36,694 nucleotides of DNA from Akkermansia muciniphila (GTDB lineage: Bacteria > Verrucomicrobiota > Verrucomicrobiia > Limisphaerales > UBA9464), in the NCBI GenBank assembly GCA_945861565.1, contig CAMAUY010000049.1:1-36694 (forward strand). Direction: 5' to 3'. Position numbers and translations under genes: made by a program. The notes beneath the pieces were generated by a model. The model worked only from the letters and a program-made list of their open reading frames with translations. It did not search any database and was not told the DNA's origin. Below, in pieces: positions 5,888 to 15,425 of the stretch. Position 1 is the first letter of the stretch. Each line of letters begins with the position of its first letter.

Positions 5888-8800
5888 ATGAATTGGGACC
5901 ATGAACCCGGGAGCGCCGGCAGGATGCCGGCGCTCCCAGGGAGTCGATTCCTGGCGCGATGGACTTTCACCGGCGCACGTCATGGGGTGGCACTCTCTGC
6001 GGCTCTACTGCTGGCATTTTTGATCGCGCTGAGGGGCGACGACTCCGCGGTTCCAGCGCAGGTCCAATTCAACCGAGACATCCGGCCCATCCTCTCCGAC
6101 ACGTGCTTTCACTGTCATGGCCCGGATAAGGCCAAACGGAAGGCCGACCTCCGACTCGATCTCGAAGGCAGCGCGAAGGCCAAAATTGAGGACCATTTTG
6201 CCATCGTCCCCGGTGATCCGGCAACGAGCGAACTCATCCGCCGAATTACGGCGATCGACCCCAAGGATCGCATGCCGCCCGTCGAGGCAGGGCGACAGCT
6301 TACACCGCGACAAATCGCGTTGCTGCGCCGCTGGATCGAGCAAGGTGCGACGTGGCAGGCACATTGGTCCTTCATCGCTCCGACGCGGCCCGCGCTGCCG
6401 CACGTGACCGATTCGTTGTGGTCTCGAAACGCAGTGGACCCCTTCATCCTCGCGCGACTGGAGAAGGAGGAACTCCAGCCCTCGATCGAGGCGGATAGGG
6501 CCACACTGATTCGCCGCGTATCGCTCGACCTGACCGGACTTCCGCCGACGCCTGCGGAAGTGGAGGCGTTTCTTGCCGACGGTTCGGCACAGTCCTATGA
6601 ACGCGTTGTCGATCGCCTGTTGGCGTCGCCACGCTACGGTGAGCGCATGGCCATTCGCTGGTTGGACGCCGCCCGTTATGCCGACACGAGCGGCTACCAG
6701 ACCGACGGGGATCGATCCATGTGGCGATGGCGCGACTGGGTGATTGAGGCGTTCAACCGCAACCTGCCCTTCGATCAGTTCACCGTCGAACAGCTCGCCG
6801 GAGACCTGCTGCCCGGCGCGACGCTCGCGCAACAGATCGCCACCGGCTTCAACCGAAATCACCGAGGCAACTCCGAGGGCGGCATCATTCCGGAAGAGTA
6901 CGCGGCCGAGTATGTCGTGGACCGCGTGGACACGACCGCCACCGTGTGGCTCGGCCTGACGATGGGTTGCGCGCGCTGCCACGACCACAAGTATGACCCT
7001 ATCACGCAGCGCGAGTTTTATGAAACCTTCGCGTTCTTCAACAACATCCCGGAAAAAGGGCGGGCGGTAAAAATGGGCAACTCACCCCCCGTCATGGCAG
7101 CGCCGACCGACGCGCAGGCAAAGGAGCTTGCGAATCTCGATCGCCGGCTCGCTGCCGCTGAAACGCGCCGGCTCGACCTGGAACCCCAAATCGTCGCGGC
7201 TCAAGCAACGTGGGAGAAAACGCTCACGTCCGCGCCCAGCGTGTCGTGGACGATTACGAAGGGCCTGCAGGCGAGGTTTGAACTGGACGGCAAACTCACG
7301 AGCACCGGCGGGACGAATGCGCCAGCGACGTTTGCTGGCGGGGAGCCCGATTTCACAACCGGACACCACGGACTGGCGGCTTCCCTCGACGGGAGTCGAT
7401 TCATCGACTGCGGTGACGCAGGCGACTTTGGGTTCTTCGACAAATTTACGCTGGCCGCCTGGGTTCAACCCCGCAATCTGGACGGCACCCTTCTGTCTCG
7501 CATGGTCGAGCAGGCAAAGGATTCGGGTTTTGCCTCCGACTCCGAGGGCTATCGCGTCCACCTCAAGGCCGGTCGACTCCAAGTCCATCTCACCAAACGT
7601 TGGCTCGATGATGCGTTGCGGGTGGAGACCGAAGCCGCGCTTGTGCCGGACCGATGGCAGCATGTGGCGATCGTCTACGACGGCTCGCGTCTGGCAGCGG
7701 GCGTGAAGATCTTCGTCAACGGCGAACCGCAGACGCTACGGGTGCTGCTCGATCAATTGAACCAGACCTTCCAAACAAAACAACCCCTGCGGATCGGCTC
7801 AGGAGGTGGTCCGGGCAACCGGTTTCGCGGGGGGGTGGGCGATCTGCGGGTTTATGGGCGGGCGCTGTCGGGCGAAGAGATCGGCATCATCGCAACGACG
7901 GAGAGCGCCACCAAACTGGCGACGATTTCCCCCGCCCAACGCACCGCGCATCAGACGGCGGCTTTGCGCGCCTGCTTCCTCGCGGAGCATGCGCCGACGG
8001 CGTTGCGCAGCGCCCAAACGGCGGTTGCCGAGTTGCAGGAAAAGCGCTCGAACTGGATCGAGAGCCTGCCGACCGTGATGGTTATGGTGGAGATGCCGGA
8101 GCCGCGGGAGACATTCGTGTTGAAGCGAGGTGAATACGACAAGCGGGGCGAACGGGTCACCGCTGGCGTGCCCGCAAGCCTGCCGCCGTTGCCCGCGGGT
8201 GAGCGCCGCAATCGGCTCGGCTTCGCGCGATGGCTCGTCAGTTCCACCAACCCCCTCACGGCCCGCGTCGCCGTGAACCAGCAGTGGCAGATGCTCTTCG
8301 GCACCGGCCTGGTGAAGACGACCGAGGACTTTGGCTCGCAAGGTGAACCGCCAAGCCACCCCGAGTTACTCGATTGGCTCGCCTCGGAGTTCACGCGTAC
8401 GGGCTGGGACCTAAAGCGGTTACTCAAGACACTCGTGCTGAGTGCAACCTACCGGCAATCGTCGCGAATGACGCCGACGCTGCTCGCCCGCGACCCCGAA
8501 AACCGCCTGCTCGGGCGTGGACCGCGGGTGCGACTCCCAGCCGAGATGATTCGAGATCAGGCGCTCGCGGTGAGCGGCCTTCTGGTGGGTGAATTCGACG
8601 GCCCATCCGTGAAGCCGTATCAGCCGAAGGGACTGTGGAAGGAATTGACTGGTACCGACTACGAGCCGGACCAGGGCGATAAACTCTGGCGCCGCAGCCT
8701 CTATACGTTCTGGAAACGCACGAGCCCACCGCCGACGATGACGTCGTTTGATGCCCCAGGTCGGGAAGCGTGCTCGGTGCGGCCGGGTCGGACGAGCACG

Positions 8801-9145
8801 CCTTTGCAGGCATTGGCGCTCATGAACGATGTGACGTTTGTGGAGGCGGCGCGTTGCCTGGCGCAGCGTGTGCTGCGCGAAGCCGGTCCGCAGCCCGAAG
8901 AGCGCTTGCAATTCGCGTTTCGGCTCGTGCTGGCGCGCGGGCCCAAACCGGCCGAGATGGCGGTGCTGATCAATGATTTGAACGACCACCTTGCGCGGTT
9001 CCGCGCCGAACCGAAGGCGGCGTTGGAGCTCGTCAACGCCGGTGACTCGCCGCGAGAGACCCGACTGGCGGTTGGAGAACTGGCGGCATACTCGGCCGTG
9101 GCCGGGTTGATTCTGAACCTTGACGAAGCCGTCACCAAGCAATAG
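5888..9145 (+). CDS. PSD1-type protein: planctomycete cytochrome c, DUF1549, LamG-like, DUF1553
   Basis: From ATG 5888 the product has about 1085 residues. A hydrophobic segment (about 34-48) suggests export or a membrane anchor. A PSCyt1 cytochrome domain follows, with heme motif CFHCH (73-77) and a possible axial Met in DRMPP. DUF1549 starts near residue 180 (NAVDPFILARLEKEELQPSI) and contains a second CxxCH (CARCHDHKYDP). A LamG/concanavalin-like domain (FTLAAWVQPRNLDG) sits in the middle and DUF1553 forms the C-terminus (NRLGFARWLVSSTNPLTARV). Such proteins are abundant in Planctomycetes and Verrucomicrobia; a role in degrading complex carbohydrates is often suggested, not shown here. The DUF1501 partner follows after 9 bases. 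The start is uncertain: ATGs at 5819 and 5924 are also in frame and a hairpin repeat lies in this part. Confidence 0.88.
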   Translation: MNWDHEPGSAGRMPALPGSRFLARWTFTGARHGVALSAALLLAFLIALRGDDSAVPAQVQFNRDIRPILSDTCFHCHGPDKAKRKADLRLDLEGSAKAKIEDHFAIVPGDPATSELIRRITAIDPKDRMPPVEAGRQLTPRQIALLRRWIEQGATWQAHWSFIAPTRPALPHVTDSLWSRNAVDPFILARLEKEELQPSIEADRATLIRRVSLDLTGLPPTPAEVEAFLADGSAQSYERVVDRLLASPRYGERMAIRWLDAARYADTSGYQTDGDRSMWRWRDWVIEAFNRNLPFDQFTVEQLAGDLLPGATLAQQIATGFNRNHRGNSEGGIIPEEYAAEYVVDRVDTTATVWLGLTMGCARCHDHKYDPITQREFYETFAFFNNIPEKGRAVKMGNSPPVMAAPTDAQAKELANLDRRLAAAETRRLDLEPQIVAAQATWEKTLTSAPSVSWTITKGLQARFELDGKLTSTGGTNAPATFAGGEPDFTTGHHGLAASLDGSRFIDCGDAGDFGFFDKFTLAAWVQPRNLDGTLLSRMVEQAKDSGFASDSEGYRVHLKAGRLQVHLTKRWLDDALRVETEAALVPDRWQHVAIVYDGSRLAAGVKIFVNGEPQTLRVLLDQLNQTFQTKQPLRIGSGGGPGNRFRGGVGDLRVYGRALSGEEIGIIATTESATKLATISPAQRTAHQTAALRACFLAEHAPTALRSAQTAVAELQEKRSNWIESLPTVMVMVEMPEPRETFVLKRGEYDKRGERVTAGVPASLPPLPAGERRNRLGFARWLVSSTNPLTARVAVNQQWQMLFGTGLVKTTEDFGSQGEPPSHPELLDWLASEFTRTGWDLKRLLKTLVLSATYRQSSRMTPTLLARDPENRLLGRGPRVRLPAEMIRDQALAVSGLLVGEFDGPSVKPYQPKGLWKELTGTDYEPDQGDKLWRRSLYTFWKRTSPPPTMTSFDAPGREACSVRPGRTSTPLQALALMNDVTFVEAARCLAQRVLREAGPQPEERLQFAFRLVLARGPKPAEMAVLINDLNDHLARFRAEPKAALELVNAGDSPRETRLAVGELAAYSAVAGLILNLDEAVTKQ
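5909..5937. repeat. Hairpin repeat (12-bp stem) inside the PSD1 reading frame
   Basis: GGGAGCGCCGGC (5909-5920) and GCCGGCGCTCCC (5926-5937) are perfect reverse complements around the loop AGGAT. In frame it encodes SAGRMPALPG, a peptide that I recall recurring in predicted PVC-group proteins because the same hairpin repeats through their genomes. It may cover or hide the true start. Confidence 0.6.
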
Positions 9146-9154
9146 GCGAAAATC

Positions 9155-10612
<1,458 letters not shown>

Positions 10613-10784
10613 GTCCACCAGCCGATGGAACCGACTTTCCGGCGGGGCCGACGGTCGATCCAAAGGCAATTCTGCCAAGGAACTCGCTCACACGTTTAGC
10701 GAAGTCTGTCCCGGAAGAGCAATTCGAAGAGGGCCCAGACTCCTCCAGCGGGATGTCGGAGACCCGCCTCGCACGTGTTAGCCT

Positions 10785-11954
10785 ATGAGATTATGTTTCA
10801 TTGTTGAGAGCGGGACGGACGTACGGATGGTCGAAGGGCTGGCCGAACGAGTTACTCTTTCATTAGTGCTGCGGCGAATCGAAGGCGGGGTGGAAATCAG
10901 CCAACCGCCGAAGGTAACGGTGCCATGCACAGTCGGGCCGGCGGGTCGATTCTCGTTTGCACAATTCGTCTGGCGATACCTCCGACAACACCATGCTGAA
11001 ATCGATGGGGTCCTGGTACAGGGCTACGGTTTGGCGGCATTGGCAGCGAATCTGGCCGGTCGAGTCAACCGCACGCCCACCAGCATGCTTGTCTGTAGTC
11101 CGGTCGAGGCCTATTACAAATGTCGCAGGGCACATCCCTCATCAAACAAGCCGTTTCGTCGTCGTGAACTTTGGTCCCTGATTGCACTCGCGCGTCTCAA
11201 TGCCGTTTTCGGACAACGTTACGTCGCGCTCAGCCGCCATCTCGCGGATGTGGTACGCGCGCATGGCACTCGCCGGCCCATCGAGATCATTCCGGTTTAC
11301 GGTGTCGATACGACCCTCTTTGCACCCTCGCACGAAATGCGGAGCGCCGCCAAGAAGCGCCTTGGCCTGCCCCAGCAGGGTTTTCTCATCTTCTTCAGCA
11401 GCCGTGTCGCCCCCGAAAAAGACAGCGAGACCTTGCTGGTGGCGATTCGGCAACTGCTGGATAAGGGGCACGACCTCTGGCTTCTGCATCGCAGCGGAGG
11501 TTATCGGGCGTTTATCCAAGACGCGATCCGCTTCGGTGTTGCCGAGCGTGTCATCGCAACCGATGCGGTCCATCCCCACGGTCAATTGCCCGAGGATTAT
11601 CGCGCCTGTGATTTATGCGTGCAGGCAAGTCGCGAGGAAGGCCTCGGCTTCTCCGTGCTCGAAGCGTTGGCAAGCGAAGTGCCAGTAATCGCCGCCGCGG
11701 TCGGTGGATTGCGGGAAACCATTAAAGAGGGCACAACGGGTTGGACATATCCAGTCGGAGACGCGACGGCCCTGGCCGGTCGCATTGAGGCAACGCTGGC
11801 GAACCGTCCAGAAGCCATGCACCGCGCTGCCACCGGGCGAAGAATGGTCTGCGCTACTTATGATCGGCAACTCGTCTTTGCCCGCCTGGCAGAGGCTCTC
11901 GAACGAAATCCGCTCACGTCGGTCCAGCCCGGACCGCTGTCAGCAGCGCCTTGA
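10785..11954 (+). CDS. Glycosyltransferase family 4 (GT-B fold)
   Basis: The 389-residue protein has two Rossmann-like halves. The C-terminal half carries the nucleotide-sugar-binding signature: SSRVAPEKDSE (205-215, with R207 and K212 typical of GT4) and EEGLGFSVLE (284-293, an E-x7-E motif). HPHGQLPEDYRACDLCVQAS lies before it. GT4 enzymes transfer a sugar with retention of configuration, often to lipopolysaccharide or exopolysaccharide. Donor and acceptor are not readable. It starts 172 bases after the DUF1501 gene and has no coding partner on its strand. Its last 41 bases overlap the 3' end of the mannonate-dehydratase-like gene on the other strand. No membrane segment is seen, so it is probably cytoplasmic. 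Confidence 0.85.
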   Translation: MRLCFIVESGTDVRMVEGLAERVTLSLVLRRIEGGVEISQPPKVTVPCTVGPAGRFSFAQFVWRYLRQHHAEIDGVLVQGYGLAALAANLAGRVNRTPTSMLVCSPVEAYYKCRRAHPSSNKPFRRRELWSLIALARLNAVFGQRYVALSRHLADVVRAHGTRRPIEIIPVYGVDTTLFAPSHEMRSAAKKRLGLPQQGFLIFFSSRVAPEKDSETLLVAIRQLLDKGHDLWLLHRSGGYRAFIQDAIRFGVAERVIATDAVHPHGQLPEDYRACDLCVQASREEGLGFSVLEALASEVPVIAAAVGGLRETIKEGTTGWTYPVGDATALAGRIEATLANRPEAMHRAATGRRMVCATYDRQLVFARLAEALERNPLTSVQPGPLSAAP

Positions 11955-13041
11955 TATAGCCAATGCTATAGGCCCAGCCGACTCGGGGTCCGCCGACCAT
12001 GCCTGGCACGTGGTCGGCAATCACCGCACCGCGGAAATCCACCTCGTGCAGCGTCTTCATCAGCTGAAGCATGTCCGTATAGCCATTATCGACGAACGTT
12101 TCCACAAAACGCGGGATCGGCCCACTGACGTTGCGGAAATGAATCTTCCAGAGTTTGTCCATCTTCGCAAAGGCGCGCGCAGCGTCGAAGACATCTTTGC
12201 CCGTGTGCTTGCCACCTTCCATCCACGTGCCGGCGCAGAGGCAGACTCCAATATTCGGACTATTGGCGATCTCCAGCGCGCGCAGATAACCGTCAAAATT
12301 GCCGAAAATACAGCGCGGGATGCCACCCAACTCCGGCACGGGCGGATCATCCGGGTGGATACCAATGCGCATGCCCACCTCTTCGGCAACCGGCACGACC
12401 TGCTTGATGAAATACGTGTAGTTTTCCCACAACTCTTCCGGGGTAAACTTCCGGCCATGGGTGAGCGGACCCTCAAAGACTTTGCCGACCCAGTAGCCTT
12501 TCGGGTTCTTATCCATATCGAACGCACGCGCCGGCGCTCCGCCCCGGGTGTGCTCGCGCTCGCTGCTCCAGATGCCATTCCCCATGTGCGCGTACGTGGT
12601 GTAGAAGATTCCCGCCTTGGCCAAGTTTCGCAGGTAACTCTTGTACTCCTCGATCTTCGCGTCCCGGCCCGGCAGGTTCAACGTCACCTCCGGCATATTA
12701 TGAACATTGCTATTGCCGATGTTCCAGACTTTGAGTCCCGCCGCCGCCACCCGCTGCTTCAGGCGGACGAAATTCTCCAGCGTCGCTTTGTTGCCGCCAC
12801 TCGGGATGTTCACGTATTCAACGCCGAGTTGCTGCGCAAACTGCAGGTCCTCGTCGCTGGCTTCCCCCGAGATTTGCAGCGACACCTTGATGCCGGAGGG
12901 CAACGGCTCCAGACGATTCGCACCCCACGCCTCCAATGGCTTGAAAACCACGCCCGCCGCCGCCACCGCCGCACCGGCTGCCAGCTTGACGAAATCTCTT
13001 CGGGGTATGGTTCCCAGAGGGGAAGATTGCTTCGTGGACAT
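11914..13041 (-). CDS. Tat-exported mannonate dehydratase-like (UxuA/TIM-barrel) protein
   Basis: The 375-residue product begins with a twin-arginine signal (IPRRDFVKLAAGAAVAAAG, RR at 14-15). The rest is a TIM barrel like UxuA, which dehydrates D-mannonate to 2-keto-3-deoxygluconate. Likely metal-ligand motifs appear in the expected order: GIHPDDPP (His), GVCLCAGTW (Cys), KIHFRNV (His) and IADHVPGM (Asp). E. coli UxuA is cytoplasmic; an exported form fits the extracytoplasmic sugar metabolism seen in this phylum, or a related isomerase role. The gene is tail-to-tail with the GT4 gene (41-bp overlap) and divergent from the FkbM gene. Fold confidence is high; the exact reaction is less certain. 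Confidence 0.8.
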   Translation of the reverse strand: MSTKQSSPLGTIPRRDFVKLAAGAAVAAAGVVFKPLEAWGANRLEPLPSGIKVSLQISGEASDEDLQFAQQLGVEYVNIPSGGNKATLENFVRLKQRVAAAGLKVWNIGNSNVHNMPEVTLNLPGRDAKIEEYKSYLRNLAKAGIFYTTYAHMGNGIWSSEREHTRGGAPARAFDMDKNPKGYWVGKVFEGPLTHGRKFTPEELWENYTYFIKQVVPVAEEVGMRIGIHPDDPPVPELGGIPRCIFGNFDGYLRALEIANSPNIGVCLCAGTWMEGGKHTGKDVFDAARAFAKMDKLWKIHFRNVSGPIPRFVETFVDNGYTDMLQLMKTLHEVDFRGAVIADHVPGMVGGPRVGWAYSIGYIKALLTAVRAGPT

Positions 13042-13142
13042 GTTCGAAGCGTCGCGAGTTCATCGGCATCGCTCAAGGGAATTGTTGACGGAATTTCGAA
13101 GGGAATGGCCGTGCCATCTGGGCAATTGCCGCGCGTTTCGTA

Positions 13143-13159
13143 GGGTCCACTCTGGACCC
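13143..13159. repeat. Short perfect stem-loop between divergent genes
   Basis: GGGTCCA and TGGACCC flank a CTC loop in the 215-base gap between the UxuA-like and FkbM genes. It could be an operator or a leader hairpin. Nothing further supports either. Confidence 0.3.
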
Positions 13160-13256
13160 CGGATATCCTCCGCACGGCAAGGTTGAATTGCTCGCACCGC
13201 GAGCTACCCTGCCCGCGACTAATAAATGGCGACAAGCCGCCAGTCGGATCCGAATC

Positions 13257-14168
13257 ATGACGTCCCTTTCACACATTCTGAACAAACCGGAATACCTGTA
13301 CCGGCCGCTGCAAATCCTGAAACGCATCGCGTACCGACTCAATCCGCCAAAAACAGAACGGGAGGCGACCGTCCGATTGCCGTGGGGTGTTATCATCGCG
13401 ACAACCCCACGCGAGGCGCTCGGCAACAGCCTGCTCTCGTTTGGGGTTTATGAACTTGTCGTCTCCGAAGCAATCTGGCGGCTCACCGATCCCGGCGATC
13501 GGTGCGTCGATGCCGGGACAAACATTGGCTACATGACAAGCATTATGGCTATCCGATGCGGCTCGAAGGGATCGGTGCAGAGCTTCGAGCCCCACCCGGC
13601 CATTTTCGCAAAACTAAAGGAGAACGTAACGCGTTGGAATCAGTCAGCGATGGCAAGTCGCATCGCTCCCATCGAGCTCAATCCGATGGCCTTGGGGAGC
13701 CGTCGGGCGACAATGCGCTTATGCGAACCGGACGGATTCTCGACCAACGAAGGAATCGCTTCCCTCGCCCCCGAGGGCTCCGGCGGTCATCCCGTTCCAG
13801 TGGATCGCCTGGATAATCTTGCAAGTTCTGCCTCCGGATATGGCATCATGAAGGTGGACGTGGAAGGTGCGGAGTTCGAGGTGTTCGAAGGCTCGGCAAA
13901 GCTGCTCGCGGGAAAGCAGATTCGCGACATTGTCTACGAAGATTTTTCGCCGTATCCATCGCGTTGTGCGGTACTGCTTCAGAAGCATGGGTACACGGTT
14001 TTCCGACTTAAGAAGCAATTGCGCGGGCCACAGATTTTGGTGCCGACGAATCCCTTGGCGACATCGACATCGTTGAATTGGGAACCCGTGAATTACCTGG
14101 CCACGGTCGATCCTCGCCGTGCGCAGGAGCGGATGCAGGAGCGCGGATGGAAGTGCCTGCACGCCTAA
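13257..14168 (+). CDS. FkbM family SAM-dependent methyltransferase
   Basis: From ATG 13257 the protein has 303 residues. A TTG at 13188 would add a non-conserved leader and is not preferred. The SAM-binding motif DAGTNIGY lies at 85-92 (family pattern D-x-G-x-N-x-G). SFEPHPAIFAKLKENV and VDVEGAEFEVFEGS are the later motifs typical of FkbM. These enzymes O-methylate sugars, polyketides or polysaccharides. With GT4 upstream and more glycosyltransferases in the window, methylation of a surface polysaccharide is plausible (inference). No membrane segment is seen. It is followed by the RAYT element. Confidence 0.85.
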   Translation: MTSLSHILNKPEYLYRPLQILKRIAYRLNPPKTEREATVRLPWGVIIATTPREALGNSLLSFGVYELVVSEAIWRLTDPGDRCVDAGTNIGYMTSIMAIRCGSKGSVQSFEPHPAIFAKLKENVTRWNQSAMASRIAPIELNPMALGSRRATMRLCEPDGFSTNEGIASLAPEGSGGHPVPVDRLDNLASSASGYGIMKVDVEGAEFEVFEGSAKLLAGKQIRDIVYEDFSPYPSRCAVLLQKHGYTVFRLKKQLRGPQILVPTNPLATSTSLNWEPVNYLATVDPRRAQERMQERGWKCLHA

Positions 14169-14211
14169 CTATCCCTGGGATCCCAGGTCGGAACGATGAA
14201 ACGATGAAACG

Positions 14212-14293
14212 GGGACAGGTTAAATGTTGTTGACAATCAATTCACGGTTTAGCGTCGCCTTGTCGAAATCTGTTATAAAGAGGCTCTATGAGA
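14212..14293 (+). repeat. RAYT leader repeat, copy 1
   Basis: From GGGACAGGTT (14212) to the RAYT start, this 5' leader is similar, with small gaps, to 15301-15389 (shared blocks GGGACAGGTT, ACGGTTT, AGAGGCT, then ATGGCACGGA). The AGAGG at 14279-14283 probably serves as the ribosome-binding site. Similar 'ggggacaggtt' sequences are, from memory, often seen beside RAYT genes. Confidence 0.6.
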
Positions 14294-15256
14294 ATGGCAC
14301 GGATCAAAATCGAAGGGACGACTGCGGTGTATCACTGCATCTCGCGGGTCGTGGGTGGGCAGATGCTGCTCAATGATCTCGGCAAGGAAAAGTTAGTCGC
14401 AATCCTCGGGAAATTAGCCGGATTCTGCGGGGTCGAGGTGATCACATACTGCATGATGTCCAATCACTGCCATCTGCTCTTGCGAGTACCGGTTCGGGTT
14501 GAGCTTTCCGATGAGCAACTCCTGGCCAAAATGGCGAAGTTCTATGGCAAGAAGGGAACCCTGACGGTGCGGGCGCAGGAAAGTTTAAAGCTGCGAGGGA
14601 AGATTGATTTGGAGATCCGCAAATCGGTGGTGAGTCGAATGGGGGATGTGTCCGCCTTCATGAAGGAGTTCAAACAGCGTTTCAGCCGATGGTACAACAA
14701 GGCGACGGGACGATTTGGGACGTTTTGGGCGGAGCGGTTTACGAGCGTATTGGTGGAGGACTCCAGGAGGGCCGTGCGAACGGTGGCCGCTTACATCGAT
14801 TTAAATCCGGTGCGGGCGGGACTGGTGAAGGATCCCAAGGAGTATCGATTCTGTGGCTATGCGGCGGCATTGAACGGAGGCGCGGCAATGCGCCGGGGGA
14901 TACTGAGTTTCTTAGTGGAAACGAATTGGGCAAAGGGAGTTGCGGAATACCGGGCGCTGTTGTTTGGGACGGGAGGTTCGGCGAATCGAAGTGAGAAGGG
15001 GGCCTTGGAACCCGCGGCGATTAAGGCGGAACTGGCAGGTGGAGGTGAGCTTGGGCTGAGTCAGGTGTTACGGCTGCGGGTGCGGCATCTGACGGACGGC
15101 GTCATTCTCGGATCGCAGGATTTTGTGAATGAAATGTTTATTCAACATCGAGATCGCTTTGGTGCGAAACGCAAGAAGGGAGCGCGACCGATTCGAGGCG
15201 TACCGATGCCGGGCATTAGCGTGATGCGAGACCTGCGAGTGAATGCGATCGGTTGA
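14294..15256 (+). CDS. REP-associated tyrosine transposase (RAYT, Y1_Tnp)
   Basis: The 320-residue protein belongs to the IS200/IS605-like HUH transposases that process REP hairpins. Seen motifs: YHCISRVVGG (13-22), the HUH pair in NHCHLLL (His58 and His60), and YIDLNPVRAGL with a possible catalytic Tyr. The C-terminal ~140 residues extend beyond a minimal TnpA, as in many RAYTs. The ATG at 14294 is chosen over 14288 because the second leader copy also ends in ATGGCACGG. RAYTs are usually single-copy domesticated enzymes that spread REP sequences. Candidate REP-like hairpins in the window are at 5909-5937 and in the CGCGGAT elements, but the link is inference. Confidence 0.9.
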   Translation: MARIKIEGTTAVYHCISRVVGGQMLLNDLGKEKLVAILGKLAGFCGVEVITYCMMSNHCHLLLRVPVRVELSDEQLLAKMAKFYGKKGTLTVRAQESLKLRGKIDLEIRKSVVSRMGDVSAFMKEFKQRFSRWYNKATGRFGTFWAERFTSVLVEDSRRAVRTVAAYIDLNPVRAGLVKDPKEYRFCGYAAALNGGAAMRRGILSFLVETNWAKGVAEYRALLFGTGGSANRSEKGALEPAAIKAELAGGGELGLSQVLRLRVRHLTDGVILGSQDFVNEMFIQHRDRFGAKRKKGARPIRGVPMPGISVMRDLRVNAIG

Positions 15257-15300
15257 CGGTCGAAAGCGGGCGATTTGCGGGCACCAAAAAGTGACGAACA

Positions 15301-15425
15301 GGGACAGGTTCATTGTTTTTAAAGTTCATCCGACGGTTTGGCAGTGGCAGGGGTTGAATCAAAATTTGTTGGAGAGAGGCTTTAGGCGGATGGCACGGAG
15401 AAGAGTCCCCATCCGATTTCTGCGT
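15301..15425 (+). pseudogene. Second RAYT leader copy with truncated RAYT start
   Basis: 15301-15389 repeats the RAYT leader and leads to ATG 15390, followed by MARRRVPIRF, which resembles the start of RAYT proteins (MAR plus basic residues). The frame then runs into the end of the beta-helix gene on the other strand and loses similarity. It is a remnant of a tandem RAYT copy. Confidence 0.55.

Noticed and set aside
6005..6988. Open frame of 327 codons on the minus strand
   Set aside because: It is antisense to the cytochrome and DUF1549 part of the PSD1 gene and has no recognisable protein features.
11704..13143. Long open frame of 479 codons on the plus strand
   Set aside because: It is antisense to the UxuA-like gene, whose Tat signal and metal motifs are clear. 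The frame is open only because of high GC and codon bias and shows no family features.
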